A DNA stretch of 64,000 nt from Diphasiastrum complanatum (lineage: Eukaryota > Streptophyta > Lycopodiopsida > Lycopodiales > Lycopodiaceae): assembly GCA_029204225.1 (NCBI GenBank), contig CM055097.1, forward strand, positions 48,506,052 through 48,570,051. The letters run 5' to 3'. A program made the translations under genes and the position numbers. The notes beneath the pieces were generated by a model that saw nothing but the letters and a program-made list of their open reading frames with translations, did not search any database and was not told where the DNA came from. Positions 10,305-22,929 of this stretch are shown here, piece after piece. How positions within the stretch are numbered: position 1 is the stretch's first letter; each line of letters begins with the position of its first letter.

Positions 10305-11015
10305 TTGACTTTGAAAAAATTAACAAAATTTCAACATGTAGTTGTGTTAAAGATACTAAAAATAGATATGTCAAGCCATGAAAGAATAGATTGTGGCATC
10401 AAAGGACACTTTGCAAGTGAGTGCTACAAGAAGAAGAGAGATCAAGGAGACAAGCCAAGTAATCTAACTCTTGATGGTGATGGATTGGATGTTTAAAATA
10501 CAAATGATGATGCTTTTGTGATGTCTTTATGTATGCTTGCTAATGATGGAGATCTAGATCCGTGGTGGATTAATAGTGGAGCAAGTTCACACATGACTTT
10601 TCACAAGGAGTACTTCAATTCTTTGTTGGCATATGGAGATGACAAAAGGGTGATCTACACGACCAATGATGGTGAGTGTGCAATCAAAGAGATTGGGACA
10701 ATTCCTATTTCTCTCTCTACAAATAGGAATGTTCATTTGGAGAATATTTTGTTCATTCCATCTATTACCAAGAACTTACTTAGTGTGAGTCAATTGCTAA
10801 GTAAAGGCCTCAAAGTTGAGTTTGATGGAGATGCTTGTATGATGAAGGATATCTTGATTTTAGGAGGAAAAAGGCAAGGGAAGTTGTTCAAACTAGATGC
10901 TTGTGTTGCTAACCAAGTTGGATGTGTTGTAAGAGAGCAAATATCTATTCAAGAGGTTTGGAATAAAAGGATGGGGCACCTCAACTTCAAGTCATTGGTC
11001 TTACAAGTTCCTTAA
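10305..11015 (+). pseudogene. Ty1/copia gag end, protease and pre-integrase
   Basis: First comes an incomplete zinc knuckle (DCGIKGHFASEC, the first Cys replaced). After a stop near 10496, the frame from 10518 carries the aspartic protease region WWINSGASSHMTF, where the catalytic DSGAS has become NSGAS. Then follow LFIPSITKNLLSVSQL, a copia protease landmark, and WNKRMGHLNFKSL, the pre-integrase HHCC start. The protease normally cuts the Gag-Pol polyprotein. Loss of the catalytic Asp and the internal stop show it is inactive. Confidence 0.85.
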
Positions 11016-11029
11016 GTAGCATCAATCAT

Positions 11030-11731
11030 GTTTGTGAGTCTTCGTGCTTTGTCAAAGTCACGTAGACTACCTAATACTAGATCTACATCTAGATCTACAA
11101 AGCTTTTTCAAATTGTGCATCAGATGTCCATGGAACTACTACAATTAGCAATAGTGGAGCTAAGATGTATGTTAGTAAATTTTGTTGGATCTATCTACTA
11201 AAGAGCAAGGATGAAGTGTATGATGTCTTTGTTAAGTTCAAGAATGCAAGGGAGAACCAATTTTTCACAAAGATCAAGTGCTTAAGAAGTGAAAATGGTG
11301 GAGAGTACATATCTACCAAGTTTAAGGCTTTTTTGTGAGGAGCATGGGATCAAGAGGGAGTATACAACAGCAAGGACCCCACAACAAAATGGAGTGGTGA
11401 GAGGAAGTATAGGACTTTATGTGAAAGTGCCAAAGCCATGAGGTTAAGTGCTAACCTTGATAAGCCATTATGGGATCAAGCTTTGTTGTGTGTTAATTTC
11501 TTGTGCAATATGTGGTCGAGTGCTATTTTGAATGGAAGGACACATTTTGAGATGCTATTCAAGCGGAGGACGAGTGTCAAATTTCTTAAAACTTTTGGAT
11601 GCACATGCTATGTCAACATAACTCTTGATGGTAGGATCAAGGAGCATCCATCTTCAAGGAAAGGTATGTCTTTTGGATATAGTGAGGGAGTAAAGCCCAC
11701 AAGGTTTACATTCCTACTATTAACAAAGTGA
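11030..11731 (+). pseudogene. Ty1/copia integrase, frameshifted
   Basis: Reading across frames gives VYDVFVKFKNARENQFFTKI, LRSENGGEYISTKFKAF (second catalytic Asp region altered to E), then ARTPQQNGVV and, from 11438, AMRLSANLDKPLWDQAL through the KTFGCTCYVN end of the integrase. These are copia integrase core landmarks in order. At least two frameshifts and a stop near 11337 break the protein. The copia reading ends at about 11.73 kb before any reverse transcriptase. Confidence 0.8.
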
Positions 11732-12394
11732 TTGTTGGTAGAGATGAAGACATGTGCAAGAGATAGCCACACTTTGTAGGGGATTTCATGGCTTTCAGTG
11801 CCACACATAGTTTGTCAGTGAGTTTCTCTGCCCACATGTATTTCTTTTTTGGATCATGAATGGTCAGAGTCAATGAAAACAGATCGCTTGGTGGGATGTG
11901 ATCCATCTTGACGATGTGGACCTCTACCATGTGCATGAGGAGTTCTGCGGCTGCCCGGAGCTTAGAAATTTTGATCAGCTTCATGGATATGTCTCATTAG
12001 TCTTGGCAATGGTTTTGTCATCTTCTTGTAGGAACTTTGTGAAATTTTTGGAATCATAGCTGGTTCCTCTGCCATGAATCGTCTCACCTAGATTTGGAAA
12101 TCCTATGCATTGTAAGCATTATAGGGAGATGTCGATTATGATGTAAATGCCATCCTTGGAGGTGAGTTTGAAGGAATGGAACTCACTGGAGTATGTGGAA
12201 TAGGCTGCTCGGATCAGACTCTCACTCTGTTGATTAGTGAAATGGGTGAGATCAAAGCCAATGTTTGTTAAGAGCTCTTTGGCTAGTATCAACACTGTAG
12301 GATAATTTTTGATAGAAATCAGTAATAAATCGTTCGAAAAGGGTTTGGAGACCTTATGACAATGCAGAGAGAGCGATGAGTCTTTGGAAGTCAT
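11706..12394 (-). pseudogene. Unidentified minus-strand coding relic
   Basis: Two consecutive minus-strand frames (12119-12394, then 11706-11984) read like one protein. The upstream frame has LLTNIGFDLTHFTNQQSESL and HSFKLTSKDGIYIIIDISL; the downstream one has KMDHIPPSDLFSLTLTIHDP. Composition is protein-like rather than random, and the two could join through a frameshift near 12.0-12.1 kb. I do not recognise the family. It lies between a plus-strand copia fragment and minus-strand gypsy relics, so a retroelement-associated frame is plausible, but no domain proves it. Confidence 0.3.
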
Positions 12395-12699
12395 GATGGC
12401 AGTAATTCTAGATAATTCTGGAGATTGTCAAAAAAAAAAAAAATTGGATAGGATTTTGTAACTTTACCCAGTAATCGTCCTTAGTGTCCACGATTTCTCA
12501 GTGAAGTTCGTGAATTTCGATGCACTGTTCTGAGGGCCGGCGAATTCTTGTAAGTGAATTTTTGTACAAAAAGGAGTAAAAATGGCTGACAATACAAAAA
12601 TTGGTCTGATCAGAATTTTCGGATATGATAGAAAAATCGTGGAGGTGATTTTGAGGCTCAACAAATTATCCACAAATTCTATCAATGAGGATCTGACAC

Positions 12700-14130
12700 G
12701 AATTTAATCTACACCACTACTTTTCATATTCATGAATATCTCACAACTCAAAACTCCCAAAACTACTCTAGTTCCAGATTATTCAAAACAATCACTAGAG
12801 ATTTCTTCTATTCCCTCAAGATAATTCCACCATTGCACACATACAGGATTCCACAAAAGAAATCTATGCAACTGGTTGATCCCATGAAAGTCTTATTCCT
12901 ATCAATTTATTCTCTCCCTTTTAAAAGAAATTCTATAATTTCGATTAAAAAGTTCTCAGGAGACAACGTATAAGATATCAGAGATTCAAAAAAATTAGTA
13001 ATGAGTATCCAATACTATTAAAAACTGGACTTTTTCCTTAAACTCATAAAATATCATATCCTAAGTGATAGAAACATTACCCTCAATAATCAACTATCAA
13101 ATAGAGATAATTAATTGGGCTCAGGAAGTCTAAATTACACTTAATTAATTGAAAACATCAATTTATTCTGAGCTATATTCACAAACTGAAATGGAAGCAT
13201 AAAATCATATAACTTTAACAGTCCTTCGGAACCTTGTTCTACCCTAGAAGGAATTACATGAATCTCAACCCAATTGTCTCGTATTTAAGAAAAAAGAATT
13301 TAAAGTAGAGGTTTAAATTAAAAGAGAAATAGCTTTTAAGAGTTTCCGATTTGGAATTTATGAGATACCATTGAGGGGTCCTGATCTATATCTCATAACC
13401 TCTCCAAATACCCTAAACAAATTTAACCAATGGTTTCAACTGTTAGCATTACCAATAATGTAAATACTAACCACTGGTTTACAAATCATTCTCACACAAG
13501 AATTTTCCTTTGAAATCACTGATGTCCCATACCAACAGTTTTCTCTCCAAGAAAGTTCTTTTCTTTTAGATCTGCTCAACCAAAAATTAAAAAAGATTAT
13601 TTGACCATCCTATAACCAAATATAGGATCCGATCTTCAACCATTTCAAAAAATTCTTCCTAATTTCCTTAAGTTCTTTTCTGTAGACGACAATATCATCT
13701 AAGAATACCACTAGAAAATGACCCCATTATGGACAAAAAATCTCGTTCATAAGTAGTTGAAATAACCCAAGTGTATCCATCAAAAACCAAAAGGAACCAT
13801 CAATAATTCAATACACTGAAGTATATTCTATTAGATATCTGATATCTATATCCGAAATCGTACAATGAATTCCATTCCTTCAAGAAGATCCATATTTGCC
13901 ATATCCGATAATCCAGAGATTTAAATCTCTATCTGGATTTCCAATACAAGATATTCACATATCTATTCCACCAAATACTGGAGTACCCACATATTTGTTC
14001 CTAATGGATCGTAATAATCCAGTAACAAAATTGTGATTTAACAAGAATCTGCACATGGTTTTATCGTCACATAAACAACCCAATTGGTTGATACTAATAT
14101 TCCCAAATTCCTAGCATCTGAGAGTTCCAA
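12700..14130 (-). mobile_element. Decayed Ty3/gypsy relic with RT active-site remnant
   Basis: On the minus strand a broken reverse transcriptase is visible. A segment near 13780-13800 reads LLMVPFGF (family: VMPFGLTNAP), and about 13681-13712 reads VFLDDIVVY, the RT catalytic motif with both Asp. Stops interrupt all frames. From about 13670 down to 12716 the sequence is homologous, in inverted orientation, to plus-strand 16150-17065, with shared blocks such as TAGACCTCTACT, ATGAGATATAGATC and ATATCTTATACGTTGTCTCCTGGGA (complement). This is an old copy of the family found just downstream. Confidence 0.7.
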
Positions 14131-14739
14131 CTCTTAGGAATAAGACTCTTTACAGTACAAATGTGAACCAAGTATCATTCTCGTTCCAATGTCACAATTC
14201 CAATAACAAAAAGGGTCAACTCATGGTCCTACAGATATTCAAAATCAATTCAATAAACCGATGTTATGGACTTTTCTTACAGGGATTATTTTTCCAATCC
14301 AAATTACATATCACAATCACATATGTCCACTTATGTGTCACATTTTCTTCCTCCCTTAGATTTTTCGGTCACCCGAAAAAAATCATCAATGAAGGCACTG
14401 AAAACTCCTTTAACACTAGTAAATGCCAGGTTGTCTACTTTTTAACTACACTAGCTTAAGTATTACTTCGTTAAAGTTGCCTGAACAAATGAAAAATCCA
14501 AAAAAATTTGGTTTCAGGTACTCTTTTATGACATTCAATACTCTTGGTTTTTACCGAATATAATTCTAAACAGGAACTTAATTCTATTATGAAGAATTCT
14601 AATTTTAAAGTTTATTTATGTTTTCATAATGAGATCATTTGCTGCAATGATGAAGAACTTAACATAAATGCCATGAATATACCCAGTGAGAACACTACAT
14701 AATTTCAAGCCTATAATGAACTTGGTCAGGGATTCAATG

Positions 14740-15511
14740 ATGTTTTTTTAGACCTTCTTGTAGGTTTACCACCAGAAAGGACAGTTGATCATAAAATTGA
14801 CCTAATACCTAGAGCAATTCCAATTGCACAACGTCCTTATAGGATGAGTGCATCGGAAGAGGCTAAGGTAAGTAGGCATTTACATGATTACCTGAAAAAG
14901 AGGTGGGTACAACCTAGTAAGTCTCCTTGGGCATCACCAGTGGTTTTGGTTGTCAAGAAGGGTTTTGCGTCGACTATAAGAAAGTAACCGTTAAGAATAG
15001 ATATTCACTACTGCGGATGGATGATCTAATGGACTATCTTGGTGGTGTTGGGTACTTTACCAAGATAGATCTAAGATCGGACTACCATCAGATACGCATT
15101 AAGGTAGAAGATATACCAAAAACCGGGTTTTGGACTCGCTTTGGTCACTATGAATTTTTGGTGTTGCCTTTTGGTTTGACCAATGTACCGGCAACTTTCC
15201 AACAGATGATGAACGATTTGTTCAAGCCATATTTGAGAAGATTCGTAGTGGTATTCTTAGATGATATCCTAGTGTTCAGTAAGACTTTGGCGGAACATAA
15301 AGAGCATCTTAGGATTGTTTTGGACATTGTAAGAAGGAAAAAGCTCTTTGCCAAGGAGTCTAAGTGTGATTTTTTTGCTAAGGAATTGTCCTACCTGGGG
15401 CATAAGATTTTCGAACGGAGAGTGGAGATTGAGGTCAATCATATCCAGAGGGTTATTGATTGGCCTATTCTCACCACAGTTCGAGAAATCAAGTCTTTCT
15501 TGGGGTTGTAG
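14740..15511 (+). pseudogene. Ty3/gypsy reverse transcriptase
   Basis: The 5' part (14740-14930) reads LLVGLPPERTVDHKIDLIP and PYRMSASEEAKVSRHLHDYL, the linker leading into chromovirus-type RT. From 14927 come YFTKIDLRSDYHQIRI, FLVLPFGLTNVPATFQQMMN and VVFLDDILVF (FLDD catalytic pair), then SYLGHKIF and VREIKSFLGL. RT copies element RNA into cDNA. A small deletion or frameshift near 14950-14960 removes part of the K-KKDGSWRFCVDYR motif (only CVDYKKVTVKNRY remains), and the frame closes right after FLGL. The order and spacing are typical; the break makes it non-functional. Confidence 0.9.
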
Positions 15512-15570
15512 GATTTCTCCGTTGGCATATTCCCCAATTTGCTCGATTGGCATTTTCTCTTACCTAGGCC

Positions 15571-15939
15571 TTGAAAGGTTATAAGAAGCTAAGCCAGAGG
15601 GCTAAGAGTCCACTAGTGGTGTGGACGGAGGATATGAATAATTGGTTTAAATTGCTTAAGAAAAGTGTCACTTCGGCACCAATACTAATCATTGGCAATC
15701 CTAATAAGGCTTTCGCGGTTAGGACCGATGCCAGTGATCATGCTATTGGAGCTGTTTTGATGCAGGATGGACATCCTATGGCTTATGAAAGCAAGAAACT
15801 CAATCCTGCTCAATCTAGGTATTGTACCTATGAGAAGAAACTGTTTGCAATTGTTCATTCCTTGAAAATTTGGCGACATTATTTGTATGGAGCCAGATTT
15901 GAAGTTTTGACAAATCATCAGACTCTTCGATATTTCTAA
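15571..15939 (+). pseudogene. Ty3/gypsy RNase H domain
   Basis: This follows the RT on the same strand. It contains VRTDASDHAIGAVLMQ (first catalytic Asp), YCTYEKKLFAIVHSLKIWRH (the Glu region, E retained) and LTNHQTLRYF where the family has TDH, so a catalytic Asp is now Asn. RNase H removes the RNA strand during reverse transcription. The frame stops at 15939 where family members continue to the connection domain and integrase; nothing intact of those follows. Confidence 0.88.
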
Positions 15940-18900
15940 AAGAGAGAAATAAAACTCCGTGGCATGTGTTTTGATTCTAGAATAGATATTGGAATATCTA
16001 GGACAGTATGAGATTCGGTTTTGTTGAAATCTATGTTTCTTTTGGGCTAGTGATACATTCTATTGTATTGGAATGATACATTCTATTTGTCCATGATGGA
16101 TACAATATGAAATGGTATTCTTTGAGTAACACTAATGAAGCATGAGAGATTTCAATTGTTAGGATTATCTCCTGGAATTGGTTGTGGATTTGATCCTATA
16201 TCTGGATATAGGATAGCCAAATCGTCTTTCTTGACTTTTTGGGCGAAACAGATCTGGATGCAGAGAATTTTTGGAGGAAAAGCTGTTGGTATGAGACATC
16301 AGTGATTCTAAAGGGGATGTCTTGAGTAGAATGATCTGTAAACCAATGGTTAGTGATTGTTGTAATGGTAATACTAATAGAGTCCATTGGTTTTTTATCA
16401 AGGGTATTTTGGAAATTATGAGATATAGATCGATCCCTAAATGGTATCTCATTAATTACAAAATATGGAAGCCCTTAAATCTATTTCTCTATTTTATTAG
16501 ACCTCTACTCTTTAGAAAGTTCTTAATACATGACAATTGGATTGAGATTTATATAATTCCTTCCAGTGTAGAACTCTTTTCTAAAAGACTGTTATAATTA
16601 TATGAAATTGTACTTCCATATAAGATTTGTGAATATGGCTCAAAACTTAGGTTTCCTAAATCCTAATGTTAGTCTCTATTTGATAGTTGATTATTGAGAG
16701 GTAATATTTCTATCATTCGGGATAAGATGTTCTATGATTTTGAGGAAAAAGTCATGTTTGTAATAGTATTGGATACGAATCTTTGATATCTTATACGTTG
16801 TCTCCTGGGAACTTTTAAATCGAAATTATGAAATTTCTTTTTTAAAAGGGGGGAAAAAAAGATAGAAAAAAATCTTTCGAGGAATCAGCCAGTTGCATTG
16901 ATTTTGAAAAAAAATCTTGTATGTGTGCAATGGTAGAACTATCCAGTTTGAAATAGCCAAACTCTCTAAGTGATTATTTTGCGTAATCTAGAACTAGAGG
17001 AGTTTTGGGGTTATTGAGCTATGAGATATTCATTAATATGGGAAGTAGTGGTAAAGATTAAATTAAGATTCACTGATTGTAACCAAGTACCATTTTGATA
17101 TGGATTGGATCAGTGGAATAAAGTTTTAATCTTAACACTATGTCCAAAGATGTCTGTATGAGTTAGTCTAATCTTGGTTTGTACGCTAAGATCTGTTGTA
17201 GGCTGATTGGTAGAAGGAATTTTGCTAATAAGAGTTAGCTGGTTGGAAAACTTGTGATGTGGAGTTATTCACTTCAAAGATTTCCTAGATATGTTATTTA
17301 CTCATGAGAAAAAGAGCTCTTTGGTAGCTGAGTTGCAAGATTCTCAGTGAATTATGTGAGTAACATATGCAGATTGTGGATATCTGTCAGTTTATAGCCT
17401 ATGTTTATGTATAGGAACATAGTTGGATAAGTTGCTTATGTACATCTTAATCTTGTGGATCTACTATGTGTTTCCTATGTACTGAGTTTATATCGTATAC
17501 TTAAACTAGTCAGAGTGCATAGACATATGAACAAGTAATGTGTGGAACAGTTACTGGCAGGTTAATGTCTCTTTTTGTGGAAAGGATAATTCATTAACTT
17601 ATTTATGGTCTGGAAGAAGATCTAAATGTGGTGTTATACATGTATAATTGAGATCTGCACCTAGACATTTAAGATTTATGAATCATTTACAATTGACTTG
17701 AGTAATTAAATTACTCCTGACTAGAAGTTAATTGGATAAATAAGCAGTGTGAAGAGAATTCATCGAAAACTATTTATTTTGATCTATATTGCTTATAAGT
17801 CACATGATTAATGAGTCATTTGGATTCATTTATGAGAACTGTGCATAGAATATAGAAGATTCTTGATATAGAATATTTCTTGAAGGAGAATTATCCTAAG
17901 TTATTGACTATATCCCAGTGAGCTCATATACATATATTGGATGACAGAGTCTAACTAATGTCAAGGATAACCATTGAATTCAGTTGGAATTCAGCAGAAT
18001 TTTATAATCTCTAGATGTGGTTCTAGGTGATTGTATAAAGTTTATTATTTGTTAAAGACAAATGTTATATTGGTCTTTAATCACTAGGTTGATTGTAAAA
18101 TTTGGAACTCATAATCTGGTTAAGAATTGAGATGGAAGAATATTCTTGGAATCCAGTAATTTTCCTTGTGGAAAAGATTTCAGAATGTTTCTTATATTGC
18201 ATGAGTGGTATGTTATGCATATACTCCAGTATCTCTAAATGATTAAGTATGGGTTTAGAATCCGATAGATTATGATTGACGAATCATAAGATTCTAAATG
18301 TTTATGATTGACGGATCATAAATTGATACTTAAAGGTCATCAGATAATTATATGGAAAATATGATGATTCTTAAGATGATGAGTAATTCTTGATCAATTA
18401 GTGGAGTTAAAATTTAGATTTGTTATTTGAACTCTAAATTTGTGTACAAACTTGAGATTGTTTGGATCTCACAGGAATTTTCATTAAGTAATTGTTTACT
18501 TATGAGAAATTTGCTTACCTTTACATATTGTAGTCAAGGAATGCTTGTGTACTGTTTTTCAGCCTAAAATCTTCGGTTAATTAGGAGACGTTAAGTCTAT
18601 CAAGATTGAATGGTTGTTATTTTTTGGCATATGATGCTAGGGTTAGAGCACTTATCTTAGAAGAGTATCTGGGCTACTCCAGGACTGAGTTGAAGTCATT
18701 TTTATCTTGATGGATCTCTTAAGAGATTTTGGTGGGATGAGTTTTGTACCAAGAAGCATTTATGACAGGTCTACAAGTAATTGTGGATAGTCTTGGACTA
18801 TAATTGTTTTGGATCTCTAAATTTTGAACATTGATTTCCAATGTAAGGTGAGGACTCACCCAATGATTCACATAAATTGAGGTACATGAAGGTGATGTTA

Positions 18901-19100
18901 TTAGATTGGAGAGAATCAAACCCAATAGGGAAATTTATCTTTTAGTGTACTTCTAAAAGGTCGATATAGTATTTCAGTATAGAGACAGATAATTTGAGAA
19001 CCATCCCATCTCTAAATACTTATTTGATATTGAGGTCTGACTAAAGATTGATTTTCAAGGTAATCGTGAAAGTTAAATGATTGATTTGTTAGCTTTTAAA
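15940..19100 (+). mobile_element. Decayed gypsy 3' pol and unclassified relic
   Basis: AT-rich, stop-dense sequence between the RNase H and the first chromodomain tail, the place where integrase should be. 16150-17065 matches 12716-13670 in inverted orientation, and 17270-17520 matches 1140-1400 in inverted orientation. No integrase HHCC or DDE residues could be read. I interpret it as mutated integrase plus untranslated element sequence, possibly with inserts. Confidence 0.55.
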
Positions 19101-19109
19101 CTTAATCTT

Positions 19110-19398
19110 CAGGTTTGGTCGACTGCTCATCTGGTGTATCATGTAAATTTACTTTATATGATGATGACAGTTTGATGTATTGAAAATTTTGCCCATTTGA
19201 AAGATTTATCGCTCAATGTACCTTTGGACCCTGAATGAGTACTCAGGATCAGAGACAAACAATTGAGAAATTGTTCTATCTCTGTGTGCTTGCTTAGGTT
19301 GGTTGGTCAAATTGAGGATAATGATTCATGGGAAGAGTTAAAAGCATACAAATTGGATTCTTCCTAGTTACTCGTTCTGAGGACAGAACTGGTTAAAT
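19110..19398 (+). pseudogene. Ty3/gypsy chromodomain tail (first)
   Basis: Across stops the frames read AHLVYHVNLL (integrase C-terminal AHPVFHVSLL-like) and then VLRIRDKQLRN, LVGQIEDNDSWEEL and LVLRTELVKWGK. This is the chromodomain end of a chromovirus integrase, which in the family targets insertion to particular chromatin. A stop follows DPE near 19235 and another follows LDSS. It is followed directly by a purine tract and LTR start. Confidence 0.65.
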
Positions 19399-19900
19399 GG
19401 GGAAAGAATGTTACGTCCATGTCCTGTATAAGGGAATCGGAATAATTCCTAACGTGGATAGCCGGTCACTCCAGGTGTATATGGTTATTAGTTATGCCTC
19501 GTCATTATGGTCTTGGCCGATAAAGTAATTAATAATCATATGAGGGCCCAGACCTATAATTGGACATAGGAGCACATGCATAGTGAATGACTGTTTTAAT
19601 GCAAGAATACGAGGTTAATAGCTCAATATAGGCTGCATGGGAATCTTAGGAAGAATATTCTCTCTCTCATGAGGAGAATATGTCCATTGGAAACTCGCCC
19701 ATCCTCCTATTGGAAATTCAGTTTCTTGAGCCAGTTTGTCCTCCTCTCTCTTAGGTTCTTCACTACGGCTTGGGGGCTAGGTCCAGGAGGAAACTCCAGG
19801 AGGGATCTAGGTCTGGCTGGGTGATTTTGCTCCATGGGTGTCCTTTTGGTTGTTTTGCAAAAGGATCTAGTCAGATCTTCATTTGGTGATCCTTACACAC
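19399..19900 (+). mobile_element. Polypurine tract and LTR (first gypsy element)
   Basis: GGGGAAAGAA (19399-19408) immediately precedes TGTTACGTCCATG (19409), the expected polypurine tract then TG-start of a 3' LTR. The segment runs to at most 19900, where integrase coding of another element resumes abruptly. The right end is uncertain; CTTACA near 19890 is a candidate CA end. No second copy of this LTR was found in the window. Confidence 0.6.
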
Positions 19901-20349
19901 AAGGTATTCATGGTCAATGATTGGGTGTTTTTGAGAGTCCCTAGTCACTCTAGGGGCTTGAAAACTATTAAGTGTACAAAGTTGGTGCCTAGGTATTGCA
20001 ATCCTTTTAAGGTTATACAAGTGATAAACAACTCGCATAGAAACTAGAACTTCCAGTTAACGTTGGAATTCATCTTGTTTTCCACCTTAGTAAGTTGAAA
20101 CCCTTGTTGGGGGTTGGGGAGACCTTGGTCCCTGTGGAAGATCATGTGGAACTTCTTCGTGATGAGTCTGTGAGTGGACCACTTGAACCTGAGGCGATTG
20201 TTAATAGCCGAAAGAGGACTCTACGGAGTAGAGTGCTTCGAGAATTTTTAGTTAGGTGGAGGGGCAAATCAGAAGAGGAGGATACCTGGGAAAAGGAGGA
20301 TAATCTCCAAAAGAATTTTCCAAACTTTTCCCTACAAGGAAAAATTTAA
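19901..20349 (+). pseudogene. Ty3/gypsy integrase C-terminus with chromodomain (second)
   Basis: The frame opens inside an integrase tail: MVNDWVFLRVPSHSRGLKT, then LVPRYCNPFKVIQVINN (the GPY/F-like module). After a stop near 20046 and a frameshift near 20055 it continues NVGIHLVFHLSKLKPLLG. From 20095 it reads GPLEPEAIVNSRKRTLRS, LREFLVRWRGKSEEEDTWE and EDNLQKNFP, a canonical chromodomain with its aromatic cage area (LVRWRG, DTWE). It is 5'-truncated: the sequence just upstream is another element's LTR. This suggests one element inserted into, or recombined with, the other. Confidence 0.85.
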
Positions 20350-20353
20350 GTTT

Positions 20354-20880
20354 AGGGGGAAGGAATGTTACATACCTATGTTACTGGCTGTACTTCAGAC
20401 CCCCTATTGGTCCATTTAGTGTTGGGAGCTAAATGGAAAGTTACCTTTGGATAAGGGTTATCCTTAGGATTAAGGGTATGTGTCTTTGGATAAGGGCATG
20501 CAAGTGACTATACCTTGGTCGGAGGTATGGAGTCATGTGACCCTTGGATAAGGGGTACCCTTAGGATTAAGGGTAGGTGTCTTAGATTAAGGTACTAGTG
20601 TCCTTGGTAAAGGGCAGATAGGTGTCTATGCCTTGGATGGAGGTATGGACTCTAGAGAGATGTTAGAAAGTCATTGGATGACTATTTTTCTAAACCTCGG
20701 ACCTCAACCTTGAACCATATCACTTTAATGGTCTAGGACCAAAGTATACATGCACAACTTGGGCATTGGGACCTAGTAGGAGGGCACACTTCCAATGGGT
20801 TCAATGAGTTCCCAACTCCCACAAGAAAGGCATTCAAGGAGTCATAGGTTATGGAAGGAGTCTCTTGACTTTCCATAAGC
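20354..20880 (+). mobile_element. Polypurine tract and LTR start (second gypsy element)
   Basis: AGGGGGAAGGAA (20354-20365) abuts TGTTACATACC (20366), mirroring the arrangement at 19399. The LTR body contains repeats of CCTTGGATAAGGG and TTAAGGGTA between 20450 and 20610. Its 3' end was not located; it merges with the microsatellite-bearing segment at about 20.9 kb. Confidence 0.6.
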
Positions 20881-20904
20881 CTATGAAGGTTCTTTAACTC
20901 CCCT

Positions 20905-21325
<421 letters not shown>

Positions 21326-22758
21326 TTTTTCTTTTCCTTGGACAACATGCACGTTTAAGTTTTTATCAACTTGACTTTTGGCTTTTGGATAATTAACTTT
21401 GGTGGGTTACATTGACCTGTAAGCCAGTTTTTGTAGAACTTTGGTACCGTTGTTTTTGGGTCAAGCTGTAATAATCAGTATGATTTTTTCTAAACCGATC
21501 TTGACAAATGTAGTGGGATAGTTCTCAGGCATGTACCAAGTGACGGGATTTGATTCCTTGGTACTATGCTATTTAACCACTTAACTTTGGGGTATTGATA
21601 CTCCCAATAAATTGAGTTAAATGGTGTTTTTGGTTCTTCCTTTTGGACTTCGATGTTGCATCGATTGGCTTATCCTTAATGATTTTGATCTTTAGGATTG
21701 GGCAAACTAACGCTTTTGAAATACTTGTTAAAGTGAATAAATAGAATGAAGGTCATAATATTTGGAGAATACAACAACAAGTAATTCTAATTAGAATGAT
21801 ATATATGCTTCAATTCTTACATAATCCAATGCAAATAAAAGCATTTACTTCTACTCATTCAATCTTACTGTTTGTAAGCTCAATCCAAGCCTACTATTTG
21901 CAAGCTCAATCCAAACTTAAGAGAAAAACAACAACAAGCTACATTTGCCTTAATCGAAAGCAAAAATGAAAACTAAATCTTTATGTAAACTTCAATTAAC
22001 TAATCCAAGCTAATGTTTACATAAAGTTTCCATTCCAATTCCAGTTCCATTTGTCATTTCAAAAGAAACCAAAATTTTCACATTTCTCACTATTCTAGAT
22101 CTCCAAATCCATGAAACTAGTGTCAAGAAATGGAAAACTAATGAAGCTCTATGAAAACTTCAATTTTCATATCTGATTTTCAGATTTACATATTTAAAAG
22201 TCAGAACTTCAAAATTTGTTTTATGCACAAAGTTACACTACCATTCCCTTCATACATTGCCATTTTCGTGAAACTAGGAGATAGAAAGGTGTAAGTAATG
22301 AAGTTTGGATGAAAACTTCACTCTTCATATTTGATTTTCAGATTTACAGGTCTAAAAAATAGAACTTCAAAATGAAAATCAAAACTTCAAACACTTCATT
22401 TATGCAAAAAAAAAAAAAACACTAGTTTTGATCACAATACATAACTAGAATCAATATTTTTGCAAAAAAAAGTTAGTGTATGTAGAGGAAGACTTCCTCT
22501 AACCATCCCACAAATCTTTCTTCAAAACTTTTACAAACCCCAAACCTACTTTAAAACTTCTCTAACATGATAAAAAATCAGCCCCTTAACAATTCTGTAA
22601 GCATCACTACTCTCTTCCAAAGAGAACTAGATTCGTTGGGTACTTCAACTACAAGCTTCCTACAACTAGAAAAGCCAATAATCTTCTCCAAAAGAAAATT
22701 TAGTTGGTGATCTTAATAGAACTTGAAGAAGGTTAGAAAGGTTACCATCCTTTGTCTA
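21326..22758. other. Non-coding stretch with a diverged internal repeat
   Basis: No gene was recognised. About 22110-22250 and 22267-22385 repeat a unit containing GTGAAACTAG or ATGAAACTAG, GATGAAAACTTCA-like and GATTTTCAGATTTACA. The tract ends at a minus-strand primer binding site, so part may be the interior of an old minus-strand LTR element. Confidence 0.4.
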
Positions 22759-22770
22759 GCTATGATACCA
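22759..22770 (-). other. Minus-strand primer binding site (tRNA-Met-like)
   Basis: The complement reads TGGTATCATAGC, one or two changes from the initiator-tRNA PBS TGGTATCAGAGC. An LTR would then run from 22771 rightwards, to be interrupted by the copia insertion at 22930. The other half would resume at 28318. Confidence 0.4.
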
Positions 22771-22929
22771 CTACAAGTAGAGGTGAGGAAGTCCTCCAAA
22801 TCCAAGGTAGAGCTTCCAAATGTCCTCCAAGCAACCTGCAAGCTCTAGGATGCTCCCCAACTCCAAGTTGGATGCCTCCACCTGCAAGTAAGGATCTGGA
22901 AGCCTCCAAGGATCTCTCCTCCACCTATG

